This document shows, piece after piece, positions 11,672-25,516 of a stretch of 64,000 nucleotides of DNA (its first letter is position 1; every line of letters starts with the position of its first letter). The notes under the pieces were generated by a model, which did not search any database, was not told the DNA's origin, and saw nothing but the letters and a program-made list of their open reading frames with translations. Source of the DNA: Brasenia schreberi (lineage: Eukaryota > Streptophyta > Magnoliopsida > Nymphaeales > Cabombaceae); the NCBI GenBank assembly GCA_036023115.1, contig JAYKKT010000040.1:5801001-5865000 (forward strand). The letters run 5' to 3'. The position numbers and the translations under genes are program-made.

Positions 11672-13567
11672 ACAGGTGAGTGTTAAATGCAGATTTAACC
11701 GATGGAGTTGTCGGCAGGATGAAACATTTGGCCCTCAACGTGGATGGTGGAAATTAAACACCCATTCATGTAAAACAAGGACGAACAATTGGTATTAATG
11801 GCGATCGATGTAGTACGTGTTTCGTGTTGCATCCCTTCTTCTTTGAAGACATAATGTCGGCCATAGTCCTGTTGAAGTTCGTATAAAGGTTTTTCATCTC
11901 CTGCATGCAGCCAACCATATCATCCTCTCATAAATATGTAGATCTTTAATGGTTTAATCTCCATCTTGGTGTTATCTTTTAGAGTTCTTTCGGTAAATAT
12001 ATCGATTAAAAACGGATTTGCTTGGATACTCCTCTTAAAACAACAAATTATTTGCATTTGCATTTGCATATCAATTTATACACTTCTGTCAACATTCCCG
12101 TTCTTTACTAACTAGCTTAATAATTAAGGACGGTTAATATTAGAGAACTTCATGTTAACAAAATTTGGCTAATCATCCTGATTAATTAAGCAAATGAGTT
12201 ACCTGTCCCTAAAAATCTTAATCATCTATTTTAAGAGAAAATCTCAATCACCCATCTTAAGATACAGATGGATGGACTCAAAAGCTAAAAAAATGTATAT
12301 GTGAATCAAGTATACCTTCAAAAAATATATATGTATTTTTTTTTACTCTTCAACAAAACCATCCATCTCACAGGCCAAGAATTGAATGATAATATATATA
12401 CCTTTTGTTTTTTCTACTTTTAAACTAAAACATCCATCTTGACATTTTCAAGGATATAACATGTAACTATGACTTCACCACTGATGATGAGATTCCACCA
12501 ATACAGAGCCAACTCTATTATTAAATGTTTCAATTCGCGTGCATCCTAACAAGAATTGAACCTACAAATTTGCCAATATGAGTTGGACTCTGTAACCATT
12601 CAGCCATGGGTGGTTCATGGAGACTCGTCATCAAGGGGTGCTCTTTTTGTGCAAGTGTATTTCAATTGAAATATAATCTTTCGTTTAGGAAAAATCAGTA
12701 AAACATCATCCATTCAAATCCTGTATGTTTTTTGGCAAGCATATTACACTACAATAATTAATTTGGAAGATTTGCCTCATAATGCTAGCGAGATTGTGAG
12801 TCATCGTCTACCTGGCCATGCTTCAGGAGAACAATTGATGAGCTGAAAGAGCCGATACAATCTCGGCCGGTCCATTCATGTTTCATCTTATTCAATCGCT
12901 TCTCATTTGTGGCTTGTATTCTCATTTCAAATGAGCTGAGCTCGCGTCGAGGCAAGCTGTGAGCTTGACAAATAAAATGAACATGCTCATTAATACTTAA
13001 GAAGACTAGAAAACTTGCATAATTTTCATTAAGGATTGAAATTATTGTTCAATTGACTTAAAAACTGTGCACTTAAAGCAATCTTTATTCTTGAAACAAC
13101 ATTATTCTTGACCACAATGAAGACGTACATCCATCTTTCTAATTGGGCGAGCTTAACATATGTGAGCTGCCCATCTGAATATACCTGAACCCAGCCGATC
13201 AACCACAAGCTAAGATGAGCCAAACTCCGATGTATTGTTAGACTTATGAAAGAGTACCTAAGCCCATTATGACTAGAAGCGGGGTCTCTGAAAGACTACT
13301 GTTGCCAATTATTCCACAAGGGAAAGACAAAGATGTTCACATCAAATGTCACATAAATATGCCTACTACGGGATGTACCATGTTTTTAGCCACACATAAA
13401 TACAATATCTCCCTTTCATGGTAAATTAAGAGGTATCTGCATTATCACTATTTGCTCCTGCATCAGCTTGCTTCCCCGTGTAAGGCAGTTCATGGTCTCT
13501 TTCTTTCTGCATTTAAACACTAGAATCACTTGAAACCGCATTGAATATATTTACACCTAAATTCACC
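8792..13567. other. intergenic DNA after GH9, no gene seen
   Basis: A candidate polyadenylation signal AATAAA lies at 9015-9020, 224 bases after the GH9 stop. A mixed CT/TA tract occupies about 9331-9440, a GT/GC run 9750-9776, and a GT-GA run 11641-11671. Around 10030-10215 several short ttccgac / gtcggaa inversions occur, perhaps an eroded inverted-repeat element. The longest open frame (10196-10519, 107 codons) shows no recognisable protein. The rest is AT-rich with nothing supportable. Confidence 0.5.
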
Positions 13568-13863
13568 TACAACAATTAAGTGTCTCCCATAGTAGATGGG
13601 ATCGGCTACACGGATTCTTTGTTTTCATAGAACTCGATCTTATGTCACAGTAACAGTTAACAAAAGCTAGTTCATTCTTTACTGTTTTCTTTAAATACTT
13701 TTGTAGTCTTTCCTTTCTAACATTTTCACTATCTAGTTTCTCCACGTGTCCAAAATATGTTAAATGATTTTCTCTCGTTTTTTCATCTCTTGGTGTCACT
13801 CCAATTTGTTTATGAAAACTTTGTTATGAGTACAGGTTTACTGCTTAATACTCAGAACCATAT
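13568..13863 (-). mobile_element. RTE-type LINE, 3' end relic
   Basis: Read on the minus strand it matches the last 300 bases of the LINE at 51841-55025, including GVTPRDEKTREN, YFGHVEKL and ERLQKYLKKTVKNELAF, and it ends with the conserved terminal segment and a short CAA/TTG tail. It is more diverged than the other copies and has no intact frame. Confidence 0.75.
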
Positions 13864-16210
13864 ACATCTAAATTCATCTAAAGTGGCAGATTTCATAGTG
13901 GTATTTGACTCTTTTAGTGACACAAGAAAAGATGATAATTAATCACCAGCCATGTAATGCATGCACATCCACCAACGCAAAACCCTTGGGATTACTAACG
14001 CCCCTGGTTGCAAAGGGCCCACATTGAGGCGCCAGACCTTTTCGTCGATGAACTCTTGGAGATTAACTCACTTATCTTTTCAATCATTTTATTAGCCGAC
14101 ATTAAGGTGCCAAACCCTTCATGTGAACTCTTGGGGATTAACTCACATATCATTTTCAATCATTCCAATTGTGATTCCTATTCATCTGATGACCTTGGTG
14201 CATGCATATCCAAACTGCAATCTTTAGGAACTTCCTCTTTCTTAGCTTTTGACTCTACTGGGAGGCATTCAACATGTTGATATCTGATTCAATTACTTGG
14301 TCTATTCAGAGTTAGAAGTTGAGTGCCGGCTCTGAAGACTTTCACAAGTTTATCCACAAAGCATCATATCCAAGTTATCTGAATGTGGGTACAAGTTTGG
14401 ATCTGAACGGATCAGATGAAGTTGCGGGTTAGATAAGTTAGATGTCATAGTGAAGAGAAAAGGAAAGCAATCTACTGAACCAATCGTTATGGTTCAAGTT
14501 GCATTTGAGAGTCAGTCCTGTGGTAGAAAGGGTATTAACATAACATGCAGAGTTAAAGGCACCTGAGTTTGATCCTCCTCGTGGGGGAGTCCGTAGCTTT
14601 ATCAAGCACAAAGCGGAAGTTTTATTCCTAATTATCTTTTGCTTATTGGAAATTGTGTTTTGGATCCATAAGTAGCATATAAACATGTCATCTCAATTTG
14701 CATGTTTGTTATTTCAAGTTGAGGGGACAAATATATATTCCATTACTGTTTGCCTCCTCATGTCCAATGAGATGAGGCATGCTTGTATGGCATCTCTTTC
14801 TCCTTTATGTGTATTGATATTGCAAAATCATGATAAAGTTTCACTTTATAGACAACTACAACACATACATATCATGTATATGTGTCGTTGTGCTACTATT
14901 AAAGCCAAAGAATCTGAATAATTCCCCACTAGAGAAGCAATATAAAGATTGCCGTAGAAATCTCATGTAGGTCAGCCTACTCATTGTTTGGGTTGCATCT
15001 GCTTGTGCTGAGTTCCTTTTGGCTCAAGAACCTAAGGGTGCTGGACCTTGCTTTTTATTGTTGGCAGTTCAAAGTTATGTTGTGCATCAATGTTGAACTC
15101 GTCGTTTACATGGAACAATTGTTCTATAGCCTAATTTAGCCCAATTTGAGTCAAAAGAATCAAGAGGGAGGTGGGCTTCAAGAACTGAGCTCATGGGCTT
15201 TGCACGAAAACCTAAGTGTCAACTCCATTCACGGATGGAACACATAACCATGGTTAGAAGCCTATGTGAGTCTAGGCCTGCAGTTTTAATACATAGGACA
15301 CCACCAATCAAACACGGTGCCTGTTTGGTCATGTATAAGGAATGGAAAAGAAACTTTTCAGAATTATTGTTTCTAGAAAACCTGAAATAAAAATTCCACC
15401 ATTTGCAGTACATATGGAACTAGAACTATCAATTAACAAATTACTAGTTTTGCGTATGAATTCCAAATCAGTTCCAAAAATTTACATCGATAAAATTATA
15501 TTTTTCCCTGCTCATGAAATCATCCTCATAATTACCAATACTTTATGTAAAACAAGATCTATATATAAAAAGAAAATCCCTGTCAACAATATTTGTTGTC
15601 TCATAATATCAAATACCTATTAATCACATCCATAATAAAAATATCTCACCTAATAAGATTTCTCATCTCAAGCTCAAAGATAATCATCACCATATAATCA
15701 TGGAACAATTGTTATTCTTGAAGTTTATGCAACCTAACTAATTAAATTTAACATCGATGTTTGATACACAAACCGGTGGTTTTTTGCCTTAATTTAGCTG
15801 TGCTAAGCTTTGGCAAGCACCATTTCATGTGGCCACTTGAGTAGCATGAAGAGCTTCTAAAACAGGATTCTTCATGCTAGCGACATTACTTGATGAATCT
15901 CAACTGCTAAATGATCTGGAAAACTTGTGAGGATTTTGACATCTTCTCTGGCCTAATTGAAAGCGTTTATTCAAAGACAGTGGTTGTGTTTATCAGAAAT
16001 TGTTGATGTGGATATGAAGGGTTGCATTAACAGAAGAAATATACTTTAGTTCCCATTGATGCCTACTTAATTGCCCAATCTGACTTTGCCCGTCAATGGG
16101 GATGGGCTTGAATGATGTTTATCTCTAAACATTTTCCACAGGTAACTGGTGCTGGACTGAACACTGAATGGGGTTTACTGATTGCGAGCATATCCCAAGA
16201 TAATGGTGAA
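13864..16210. other. intergenic DNA, no gene seen
   Basis: AT-rich sequence with scattered open frames of up to about 93 codons, none recognisable and none flanked by convincing splice sites. No long repeat was noticed. Confidence 0.4.
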
Positions 16211-18687
16211 GAAACCAGATGATAGAAACAGGACCATTGTCATGCTGAAAACTTGAACCAGCTGACAGAAATACGGCTAAACATGGCAACCAAAACAGGA
16301 CCCATGTCATGCTCATCATGTAACCAATGTCAAACCTGAAAAAGCTAAACACATAACAGAAATAAAGACTAATCTATCACATAATAGATTTTAAAACAAG
16401 TTGAATAGACTAAAGATTACCATTAGTTCATGAAAAAATATTTCCGGTCTCTGTATATTAATGTATGCTTCAAAAACTGAACTTATTGCGGTTCTGTCTT
16501 AAGCTGGGTTCACCAGATGCAAAACCAAGGTTTAGCAAATCTATAAGAACAATTAGTGGATCATCTGGCATACCCACTATCAGTGACAGATCTAGAAAAT
16601 CTCTTATGGAGGGGTTAAATGCTTGGGGTTCTACTACACTGGGCTCTGCATCATTCCTGTAAATGTTTGGCCAAATAGCCCAAGCTTATACCATAGACTG
16701 TGTTATATATCACTGATTCAGTCATGGGTTATTATTTTTTTTTAACTTTTAGATTGTGGGTGAACGGCATGCCCTTAGATCTGTCACTGGCTATATGAAG
16801 TTATGTGTGAGGGGATATCAAAATGACAAAATGATTGATGAAAAATTGCGTGCAGATAACAAGTGCAAGGAAAGCTATGGCACTGGAAGTTCCAAGATTT
16901 CTAAATCATGGGCGGATGTCTTCCTTGCAAGAACTAGCAGAACTGGGAGTAGTGCAGCTGGTAGCTTTTCCGAGCAGGAGCTACTCTGCAACAACCACAT
17001 CTGCATCTAAATGGCTTGGAATGGATAATTGACCAAGTGAATTTCGCACTGACTTAAAATCTATATGTTTTCAGTTATATGGCAAAGACTAACGATAATG
17101 TTTACTGAGGAGCTATCTCGAGACGGTCTTATTATAAACAAGGGCACAAAGTCGTGATGCAGTGATAGAAGAGATCACATCATCGAGCTATTGCCTGAAT
17201 TTATCAAGTTCCTGTCAAACAGAAGAGGACTACAACTGATCACCAACATGCCTCTGATAATAAAAAAACCACTAATCAGGGGGATGATCAACTCCATTGG
17301 AACCGCAGCATGTTTGTGGACTGTGGAGCTTATAGTTGTTGACACCTATAAGCTGATTCTGCTGAGCGGACAACCAACAGATGCAAAAGTTTCTGCTCCT
17401 GCACTTGATATACCAACCTGAAAGCTTCATTGGTTGATCTGTTCTCAGATGGTAGAAGAAGAAAACTCACACAAAGGCATTAACGTAAGTGCACAGAAAC
17501 AAAGACCTAGTCATATGACAGAAATCAGATGATAGAAACAGGACCATTGTCATGCTGAAAACTTGAACCAGCTGACAGAAATACGGCTAAACATGGCAAC
17601 CAAAACAGGACCCATGTCATGCTCATCATGTGACCAATGTCAAACCTGAAAAAGCTAAACACATAACAGAAATAAAGACTAATCTATCACATAATAAATT
17701 TGAAAACAAGTTGAATAGACTAAAGATTACCATTAGTTCATGAAAAATATTTCCGGTCTGTCTGTATATTAATGTACGCTTCAAAAACTGAACTTATTGC
17801 GGTTCTGTCTTAAGCTGGGTTCACCTTATGCAAAACCAAGGTTTAGCAAATCTATAAGAACAATTAGTGGATCATCTGGCATACCCACTATCAGTGACAG
17901 ATCTAGAAAATCTCTTATGGAGGGGTTAAATGCTTGGGGTTCTACTACACTGGGCTCTGCATCATTCCTGTAAATGTTTGGCCAAATAGCCCAAGCTTAT
18001 AACATAGACTGTGTTATAGATCACTGATTCAGTCATGGGTTATTATTTTTTTTTAACTTTTAGATTGTGGGTGAACGGCATGCCCTTAGATCTGTCACTG
18101 GCTACATGAAGTTATGTGTGAGGGGATATCAAAATGACAAAATGATTGATGAAAAATTGCGTGCAGATAACAAATGCAAGGAAAGCTATGGATAATTGAC
18201 CAAGTGATTTCGCACTGACTTAAAATGTATATGTTTTCAGTTATATGGCAAAGCCTAACGATAATGTTTACTGAGAGGAGCTATCTCGAGACGGTCTTAT
18301 TATAAACAAGGGCACAAAGTCGTGATGCAGTGATAGAAGAGACCACATCATCGAGCTATTGCCTGAATTTATCAAGTTCCTGTCAAACAGAAGAGGACTA
18401 CAACTGATCACCAGCATGCCTCTGATAATAAAAAAAATCACTAATCAGGGGGATGATCGACTCCATTGGAACCGCAGCATGTGTGTGGACTGTGGAGCTG
18501 ATAGTCGTTGACACCTATAAGCTGATTCTGCTGAGTGGAGAACCAACAGACGCAAAAATTTCTGCTCCTGCATTTGATATGCCAACCGGAAAGCTTCATT
18601 GGTTGATCTGTTCTCAGATGGTAGAAGAAGAAAACTCACACAAAGGCATTAACGTAAGTGCACATCAACAAAGACCTAGTCATATGA
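16211..18687. repeat. 1.3 kb tandem direct duplication
   Basis: Unit 1 is 16211-17520 and unit 2 is 17521-18687; they are nearly identical at an offset of 1310-1311 bases. Unit 2 lacks about 143 bases, corresponding to about 16880-17022 of unit 1, with an ATGG at both deletion edges. Unit 1 has open stretches such as KMIDEKLRADNKCKESYG (about 16830-16880), and both have one reading VDTYKLILLSG. One frame is open in unit 2 (PTGKLH) but has a TGA in unit 1 (PT then stop). I do not recognise any protein. Most differences between units would change amino acids, which argues against selection on a protein. Confidence 0.9.
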
Positions 18688-20444
18688 AATTACATCTATA
18701 TAATCAAAATTAGAGGGTGCAAAAAAGGGAAGAAAAGAACCTTCTTTTGTAGAAACTTGGAGCTTTTTAGTTCATTTGAGAAAACAAATTTGTGACGTTT
18801 GATACTACGGCCTTGACTATAAATGGAAGAGTGTTTCAAACAGAAATGAGGTGCAAGAGTGTCAAAGAATCCTGACTTTCTCTACACTAAAGGGAGTACT
18901 GCGCTTAAATGTTCTTGCTGTCTCATATAGATGATAGTCTGAGACAGTAGCAGATTTTAAAGTTAATACGCATTATTCTTCTTTCTTCTATAAGCTTAGT
19001 TGATTCAGGAATGCCTAATATTATGTGCTTGTGCACACACGAGAAAAAACAGAAGAAAGGCCAAATGGAGAACTGCTACAACCCAGACAAGGACATTTGA
19101 GATGAGCTAGTTGATGATAATTGAAATCACTGGCAATTGAGAGCTAACATGAAAACATCGCTCACAAATAAATCAGCAAATAAAACTTCGGTGGAGGAAA
19201 AATGGAAGCGGTTTTCAGGAATTGAAGTGTTATACACTTATACCTAAGCCCCATATTGGACACACCGATAGCACAGAGACAAGAAGGAGCAGCAGCATCG
19301 AATTATGTCATTTCACATTGGTATATAATTGTGTAGAGAAACACAGGAAGTTTGAAATGAACAATATTTTCATCATTACCACAAGCTAAGTTATACAAAT
19401 ATAAAGAGATACAAGTATACTCCCAAGGACCATGTCTAGTGAAAAACAGCTCTCCCGAATTTAGCTCGAGACCTAGATCTAAATTAAAAAGAGGAAGCTT
19501 TACAAACCAGTTGCAGCACAGATTATGATTACATTTACATAAATTCACGATGACAAAGCACAATAAAAGTTGTTGAGCGTCAAATATATGGATTAATATA
19601 GATAGAATCCTACAAAGCTCACACTCCGTGTAGAATCTTTCACTTGCCATTAGACAGTCAGCTTCCTTGTTAGTCAAGATAGGCATACAGAGTAGACGGA
19701 TAGAAATAATGTTTCTCGCTCCCATCATCAACCACAGTACTCGTTCTCCTTGCAGTGAGCAGTTTTCTCCTAGGCTTCATGTCTGATTCATGGTTCACCA
19801 AAACTCACATAGGAAAACTTCTGGTTCCTTTCTGTCAACCTTTTGTTTCTTTTCTTTGTGTCAGCTACTTTTGCTTTAACTTCAAACATTAAATCTGAAA
19901 ATAGAAAAAGGTTCAATGAGGTGGTAATACCTCTCCCAGCCTCAGCCTATCAATTGGTCAGTATGGACCAACATGCTGAAAGAGATGAATTGTTTGAGCA
20001 ATTTCATTTGTTTTCCTTGAACGAAGAGGGAATGAAACAGAATCTCAGAAGGATCCAGAAGTACAACAGATTTCCACTAGGTGCATAACTGAACACTTCA
20101 ATCCACATAGGTCGAAGTCCACATAGTACGAATGTACAGAGAAACACAAAACATAATATAATTGAGAACCATGTATTGCACAGAACGCATACAGGATAAG
20201 CACTGTTGAAAATAACCAAAGGGTACATTGAAACTACTGAAGCAAATAAGTATAATAATCACAGCAGATGATGCATTATCTCAACCTCACCAAAGGGTAC
20301 ATTCAAAACCAATTCCACTGTACAAGAAATAGCATGTTGAGAATATACTTGGCAACAAGGATACACATAGAACACAACGAAAAACTGCACTTTACATGAT
20401 TTACAAAATTGAAGAAACGCAGCTAGAAACCTCTGTTCAAGAAC
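18688..20444. other. intergenic DNA, no gene seen
   Basis: AT-rich and without recognised repeats. A 142-codon open frame on the minus strand at 19303-19731 is rich in Leu, Cys and Ile without domain-like patterning, and I treat it as chance. The pseudogene at 20445-22785 ends into this region. Confidence 0.4.
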
Positions 20445-22785
20445 TTAAGGATCATCTACGAAGGTTGAATGCAAACTACAAAGCTTAAACTTATCTTTCA
20501 TGGCATCAGCGTCACTTTCATACTCTTTGAACCAATAAAATTCCAGTTTGCAGGAAGATGGCACCTCGCCCTCACAATAAAAAAAACTGCAAAGACTGAA
20601 GTTAGATCTGTTTTCTTTGAACCTTAGTCCGATAATCTGATTCTGACATACTGCACAAGAGTAACCACCATGCCGATTTCTATCACTAGTTTCAAGCTTA
20701 AGCAAAGCATTCAAGATGCCAAAACCCCAGTCGGAATCATCAAACATCTCAAAGAACTAGCTGGAAGAGATCACAGCAGCATCACCTGACACCCCACGAA
20801 CTACCCTCATATCATTCATGCCTCTGGAAGGAATATATACAGCTCGAAGATATTTCATGTGTGCAGCGGCATCCGACCTCCTGATTTGGCCGGTAACATC
20901 ATCAAGAGAAGATCGAAAAAGCAAAGCATCAAAAGCCGTCTTCTTCCTTTTCTCAGCAGATCCACAACAAACGGGAGCAAGAAGAGCATAGAACATAAAA
21001 AAATCGATCTGGTCGGAGTCAGTCTCATCCAGAACAGACAGAATTCTTTCATTGATCGCCTTCATGGCACCTTGAAATGCTTCAACCTTGAGGAAACTTG
21101 ACATTCTGCGTAAATTCGCCTCTAGTGCAGCCTTTCTAATAATTTTTGCAGGAATTCGACTGCCCGAATATGAAATCGGCACCTTTAATTCTGTTAATTC
21201 CTTCTTGAGAAGATCAACACTCAAGCTATTCAATCTGGTGACCTTCTGGAACTCCCTTATATCAAAGCAAAAGCCAAATGCTCTCTAGGAGTTGTTTTCT
21301 CACTCACCCTCCTAAATTTCAACGGCTCCACTGCAAGAGAACCACGGATGCAGTCTTCTGAAACGCCCCCATCGATCCTTTTCTCCAAATGAGCCATGGC
21401 ATCGTATAATTCGACCCTGTTGGTCATCTTGAACGCCTCTTTGAATGCCTTTTTTTGCTTCCTCTGTTTCCCCGGCGCTGAGCAACGCGACAGTCTTGTT
21501 TAACTGAGCTCGCCAATGATTTGGCAATATAGCCAATACACTTCCATACATTTCCGCGGCCCTCTTGTACCTCTGGGTATCCATAAACAACCCACCAAGA
21601 TTGTACTACGCATCGACATGATCCCGTTTGAGATCTATCGCTTTTGAAACAACAGAATTGCTCTATCATCATTTCCTATTGCGTGCAAGACCGACCCCAG
21701 ATCACAATGCGCGTCAGCCAAATCCGGCTGCAGGAAAACAGCTTCCTGCAAAAACCTTTCTGCCGACATATACTCTCCAACGAAGAAAAGGGCGCTCCCA
21801 AGAAGCTTTAGAGCCCTGTAATGAGTCGGCCATAAGATTCTGGCTTGCCTGTAATGCTCACAAGCACCGAGAAGCAATCCTTCGCTCTCAAGGACGATCC
21901 CCAGATTGACGTGAATCTGATGAAGCAAATAGATCCACTAGTTGTCCTTGTCTTCCGCTGCTTCAAGAACCAAGATAAACGCTTCCTTTGCTTCCCAAAA
22001 GTTTCCCAAAGCAAACAGACAATTGCCTTTTTTGAAATGGGCTTTCACGTCTAAGGGGTTCAATTCTAACGGTCTCCTGAAGCTCTTCAAAGCTTCCTTA
22101 ATCATTTGGTGATCGTATAGCGCCCGCCGATGCCCATATGACCATCAAACGCTTCTTCAATCGACCTGCACCCGTCCGCTTTGCTTCTAACCGTCGACAA
22201 TTCCTTCAAGAAAATAGCGTAATTGTGCCCGCTCTCCTCCCATAACACCCTCTTCCCGATTCCACCACCACCAATGTCGGATTCCGACGCTAACCACCCT
22301 ATGTCCCACGACTCATACTGGTCTCCCCTGATCTTTTCGTCTTTCATTTGCTTCACTTTTAGGTTCCTAATCAGGACGTTGAGTTCGTCCACCATCTCCA
22401 GAGTACCATCGAAGACGACACCATGGTTAGGCCTCTCCGATGGAACTACTGCGACCGAGGAGGAGGCGGAAGCGGAGACGCCGGAGTCTAATTTGAGATT
22501 AAGGGCGTCAAAATCGCGGTCGACGTCGCCGGCACCGTCGTTATAGGAACGGAAAAGGCCATCGAAGGTGAGGCCTTTCTCACCGTCTATGTATTCGGCA
22601 TATGACCGGAAAACTTGGTCGAGGATTGCCTGAATTTGGTGGTGCTCGAATTTGTAGCTCGGGTCGACGGCCATCACCAAAGCGGCTATTTCTTCCTTGT
22701 CGAGGCCTCCATCTCTGCTTACGTCGAATTGATCGAAGATCTTCACCTTCTCGCTCCGCTCGCCCCTCTCTGTGGAAGAAGCCAT
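20445..22785 (-). pseudogene. EF-hand and TPR calcium-binding protein, intronless pseudogene
   Basis: Reading from 22785 to 20445, the fragments follow the order of the plant calcium-binding tetratricopeptide family (about 800 residues). An N-terminal EF-hand has the loop DVSRDGGLDKEE and is followed by YIDGEKGLTFDGL. TPR-like repeats follow, for example PTHYRALKLLGSALF, PDLADAHCDLGSVL and PNHWRAQLNKTVALL. A conserved C-terminal region (ELKVPISYSGSRIP, FDDSDWGFGIL) leads into a Cys-rich end. The frame is broken repeatedly. There are one-base losses near 22124, 21641 and 21262, and one extra A in an A run near 21450. TAG stops lie at 21938-21940, 21606-21608 and 20757-20759. One of the C-terminal zinc-type Cys residues appears replaced by Phe. 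No introns are seen over 2.3 kb; whether that is normal for the family or marks a retrocopy I cannot tell. A working copy would have to lie elsewhere. Confidence 0.85.
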
Positions 22786-23256
22786 GAATCTACAATAAAC
22801 TCACCTCAAGAAGCAATGCGTGGCCTTCGTTTTAGAAAGAGAAGAAACAGAAGAGCAAGTTTTCAATGGATTTTTGGGCGCCAACGTACCTGCTCATGGA
22901 GCAAGAGAGTTTTTTGTTTCCTAAAACAAGGAATCAGAACCGAACCGGAACTGGGACTGGTTTAGTTTTGGTTATGTTTGTGAACAGTTGATTCCTGTTT
23001 GAGTTCTACATCAACTGATTTAAATAAAAATTAAAACTTAAAAAATAAAATACATGGAATCGACTGTTTGAAACCTTTCGTATTGATTCTGACCCAAGTT
23101 TTGATTCCATAAAAGATCGAACTGGATGGTTCTTGGTTTTAGGTCTAGTTTTATTGGTCTTGGTTCCAGTTAGTTCCTGCCTTGCTTCGGTTTCGGTTGG
23201 AACAGCAAATTGGTTCCAAACTAGCCATGCCTACGCGTGTTATTGTTGCTTTTGCA

Positions 23257-23300
<44 letters not shown>

Positions 23301-24179
23301 GGGGGGTATACGTCTGTGCGCGTGTGAGTGGGTACCCAAGTGTACTTGTTAGGGGTCAACTCACAAGTTGATTCATGAGCTCACTGAGGTTTTCTAAGGG
23401 TTCCACCCATACAAGAAAGGTTTGGTTTCGAATTCACCCATTCCTCCTGCGATTCAATTCCAGTTGGAACTGCTGGGCCGGTTAGAAACCGGCCATGTCT
23501 AGGTTCAACCGATGACATTTGAAAAGGAAACCAAGAATAGGTCTCACCTCATGCATCAACAGGTTTGCAGTATTTTAACATATCAACGTATATTAGTTGG
23601 CTTTAGAGCTCTCAAGGCTTTAGATTTTATGAAGAAATGCAATTTATATAAAGGGTTTGGCTGAGACTTTAATTTAAAAGCAATTTATATTGTAATGTAA
23701 ATTTAAGTGACAGCGGATGGGCATGGTCAATAGTTTTGAAGGAATTTTCTATATCGTAAATGACAAACCATGGGCTTGGATTAGAAAACTTCAAATAAGG
23801 TGTCATAGGTCCAAACTTCTATTTGGTGAAAATAAGTGGGTTGTTTACATTTGCCAGTTTTTCTTGAACCTCAAACGCGATCATACACACAACACACATA
23901 GTAAGAGAGAGATTAACATGACGTTCCGTGTGCACCAGTACCACCCTTCGTTGGACCACCTGCTCAAGCCGTCCACCACCTCCTTATACTTTCTCTACGC
24001 TCCAACAGAAGGGGCCATCAAATCGTGGTTGCCAATCACCACAGAGGGAGTGAGGCGGGAGCAGTGTATTGTGGTGGCAGCAACAGCTGGTTACAAAAGT
24101 GGTGGAGAAGGGTGGTGAAAGGTGGCTGAGGACAATTTGAATGTTGAAAGGTGGGAGTGCATAGGAGCGCATGCAAAAT

Positions 24180-24211
<32 letters not shown>

Positions 24212-25516
24212 CATGTATGTATATGTATACATGTATAGAGAGAGATCTAAGGGTTTTGATAACGAGGTCAGGCATGCACCAAAGGTTCATTTCCAATGAC
24301 CTACCCTATAGATGGACCTATAAACGAGTAAAAAGCAGTTTTGGGTGACCCAATTTTTTTTCTGTCAGGCCTTTTAAGATGACGATGACTATTAGTATGA
24401 CAGTTTCAATTTTATAGGCTTAGGCTTCGTAATCAAACACTACATTAGGGGCCCATGAGCTAAACATAAAAACCCCAAAACACTTCTATCTCTTATTTTT
24501 ATCCCGCCTTACAAGTATCAATATCACTCACAAATCAAACATGTAAACATGGTTCATTGTCTAGCTCCGATATTATAGTACCAAGGGCTTGAAACCACGA
24601 ATTGAACACAGTCCAAGAAACCCAAGATAGCTGCTAAGCTCTCTCTCTCTCTCTCTCAAGCTTGATTGCCACTCAATCAACTCTCAAAGCTTGTTATTCA
24701 TTTTCCAATCGCCTGTGTAAAGCAAATAATGACCAGCTGCATCGCATAGCGTCTAAACAGCCATAAACTGGAATGGAGCTGATGGAGTCAAATTCTAGGG
24801 GACGCCAAACTTCAAGGCCACTATTGAATCTAAAGATGACCGGTTCAGAACCGGAACTGGAACCGAACTGTAGTAGTTTAGGGTCCACCTAACCCATATT
24901 AGTAATCAAAAGAAAAGGTACAAAGATGAATTAGGGCAAGCCCCATTCATGGGCATCACAGGCACCCCCTTTAGTTGTAGTGTGTTTCCTTGTGTCCCAT
25001 CTTTTCTCCAAATTGTCAATATGTGGTGCCTTCCAAATATTTGAAGTCCGCTAAGTGCATCTCTTTTATTTTATTTTTAATTGTGCACCACTGTTTCTTT
25101 AGTAACTTCATTTGAAAGTGCACAACCAGCAATAATCCATCTATTAGGTTGACTCACAAGTTGAAGGTCATGAGTTCTATATCCACAGCATGCAGCTAGC
25201 TTAGTCTTATCATTTTAAAATAAAGGAAGAAGAAGACTTCATTTTGAAGTGTTCTTTCCTTGTGTAACCAGATACTTAACCTCAACATTTTCAATTCTAT
25301 GTACACATGTTCAGTTTTCTCATGAAGTATTCTAAAATAAAAACTTCCTATTCTTGTCCGGTACCTAAGTGCTCTTTCAATTGGTGCACGATGAAATGCA
25401 ATTTGGTGGTATGTTGCGGAAACTTATATTTCAATTATGTCCCGCATGCTATACGGAAGCCTAGTATAGTAGAGTTGTTACATCCCATCATTCTACCTTC
25501 AATACATATATACATA
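22786..25516. other. intergenic DNA with microsatellites, no gene seen
   Basis: Runs of CT then TA lie at 23257-23300. A CT/TA/GA near-palindrome lies at 24181-24246. Stretches around 22920-23220 and 23460-23510 are full of ggttcc / ggaacc / aaccgg motifs that recur at 45850-46760, perhaps remnants of one dispersed repeat. Open frames here come from these simple sequences. Confidence 0.5.

Noticed and set aside
19303..19731. 142-codon minus-strand frame
   Set aside because: Length alone is not convincing in AT-rich DNA. The residues show no domain pattern.
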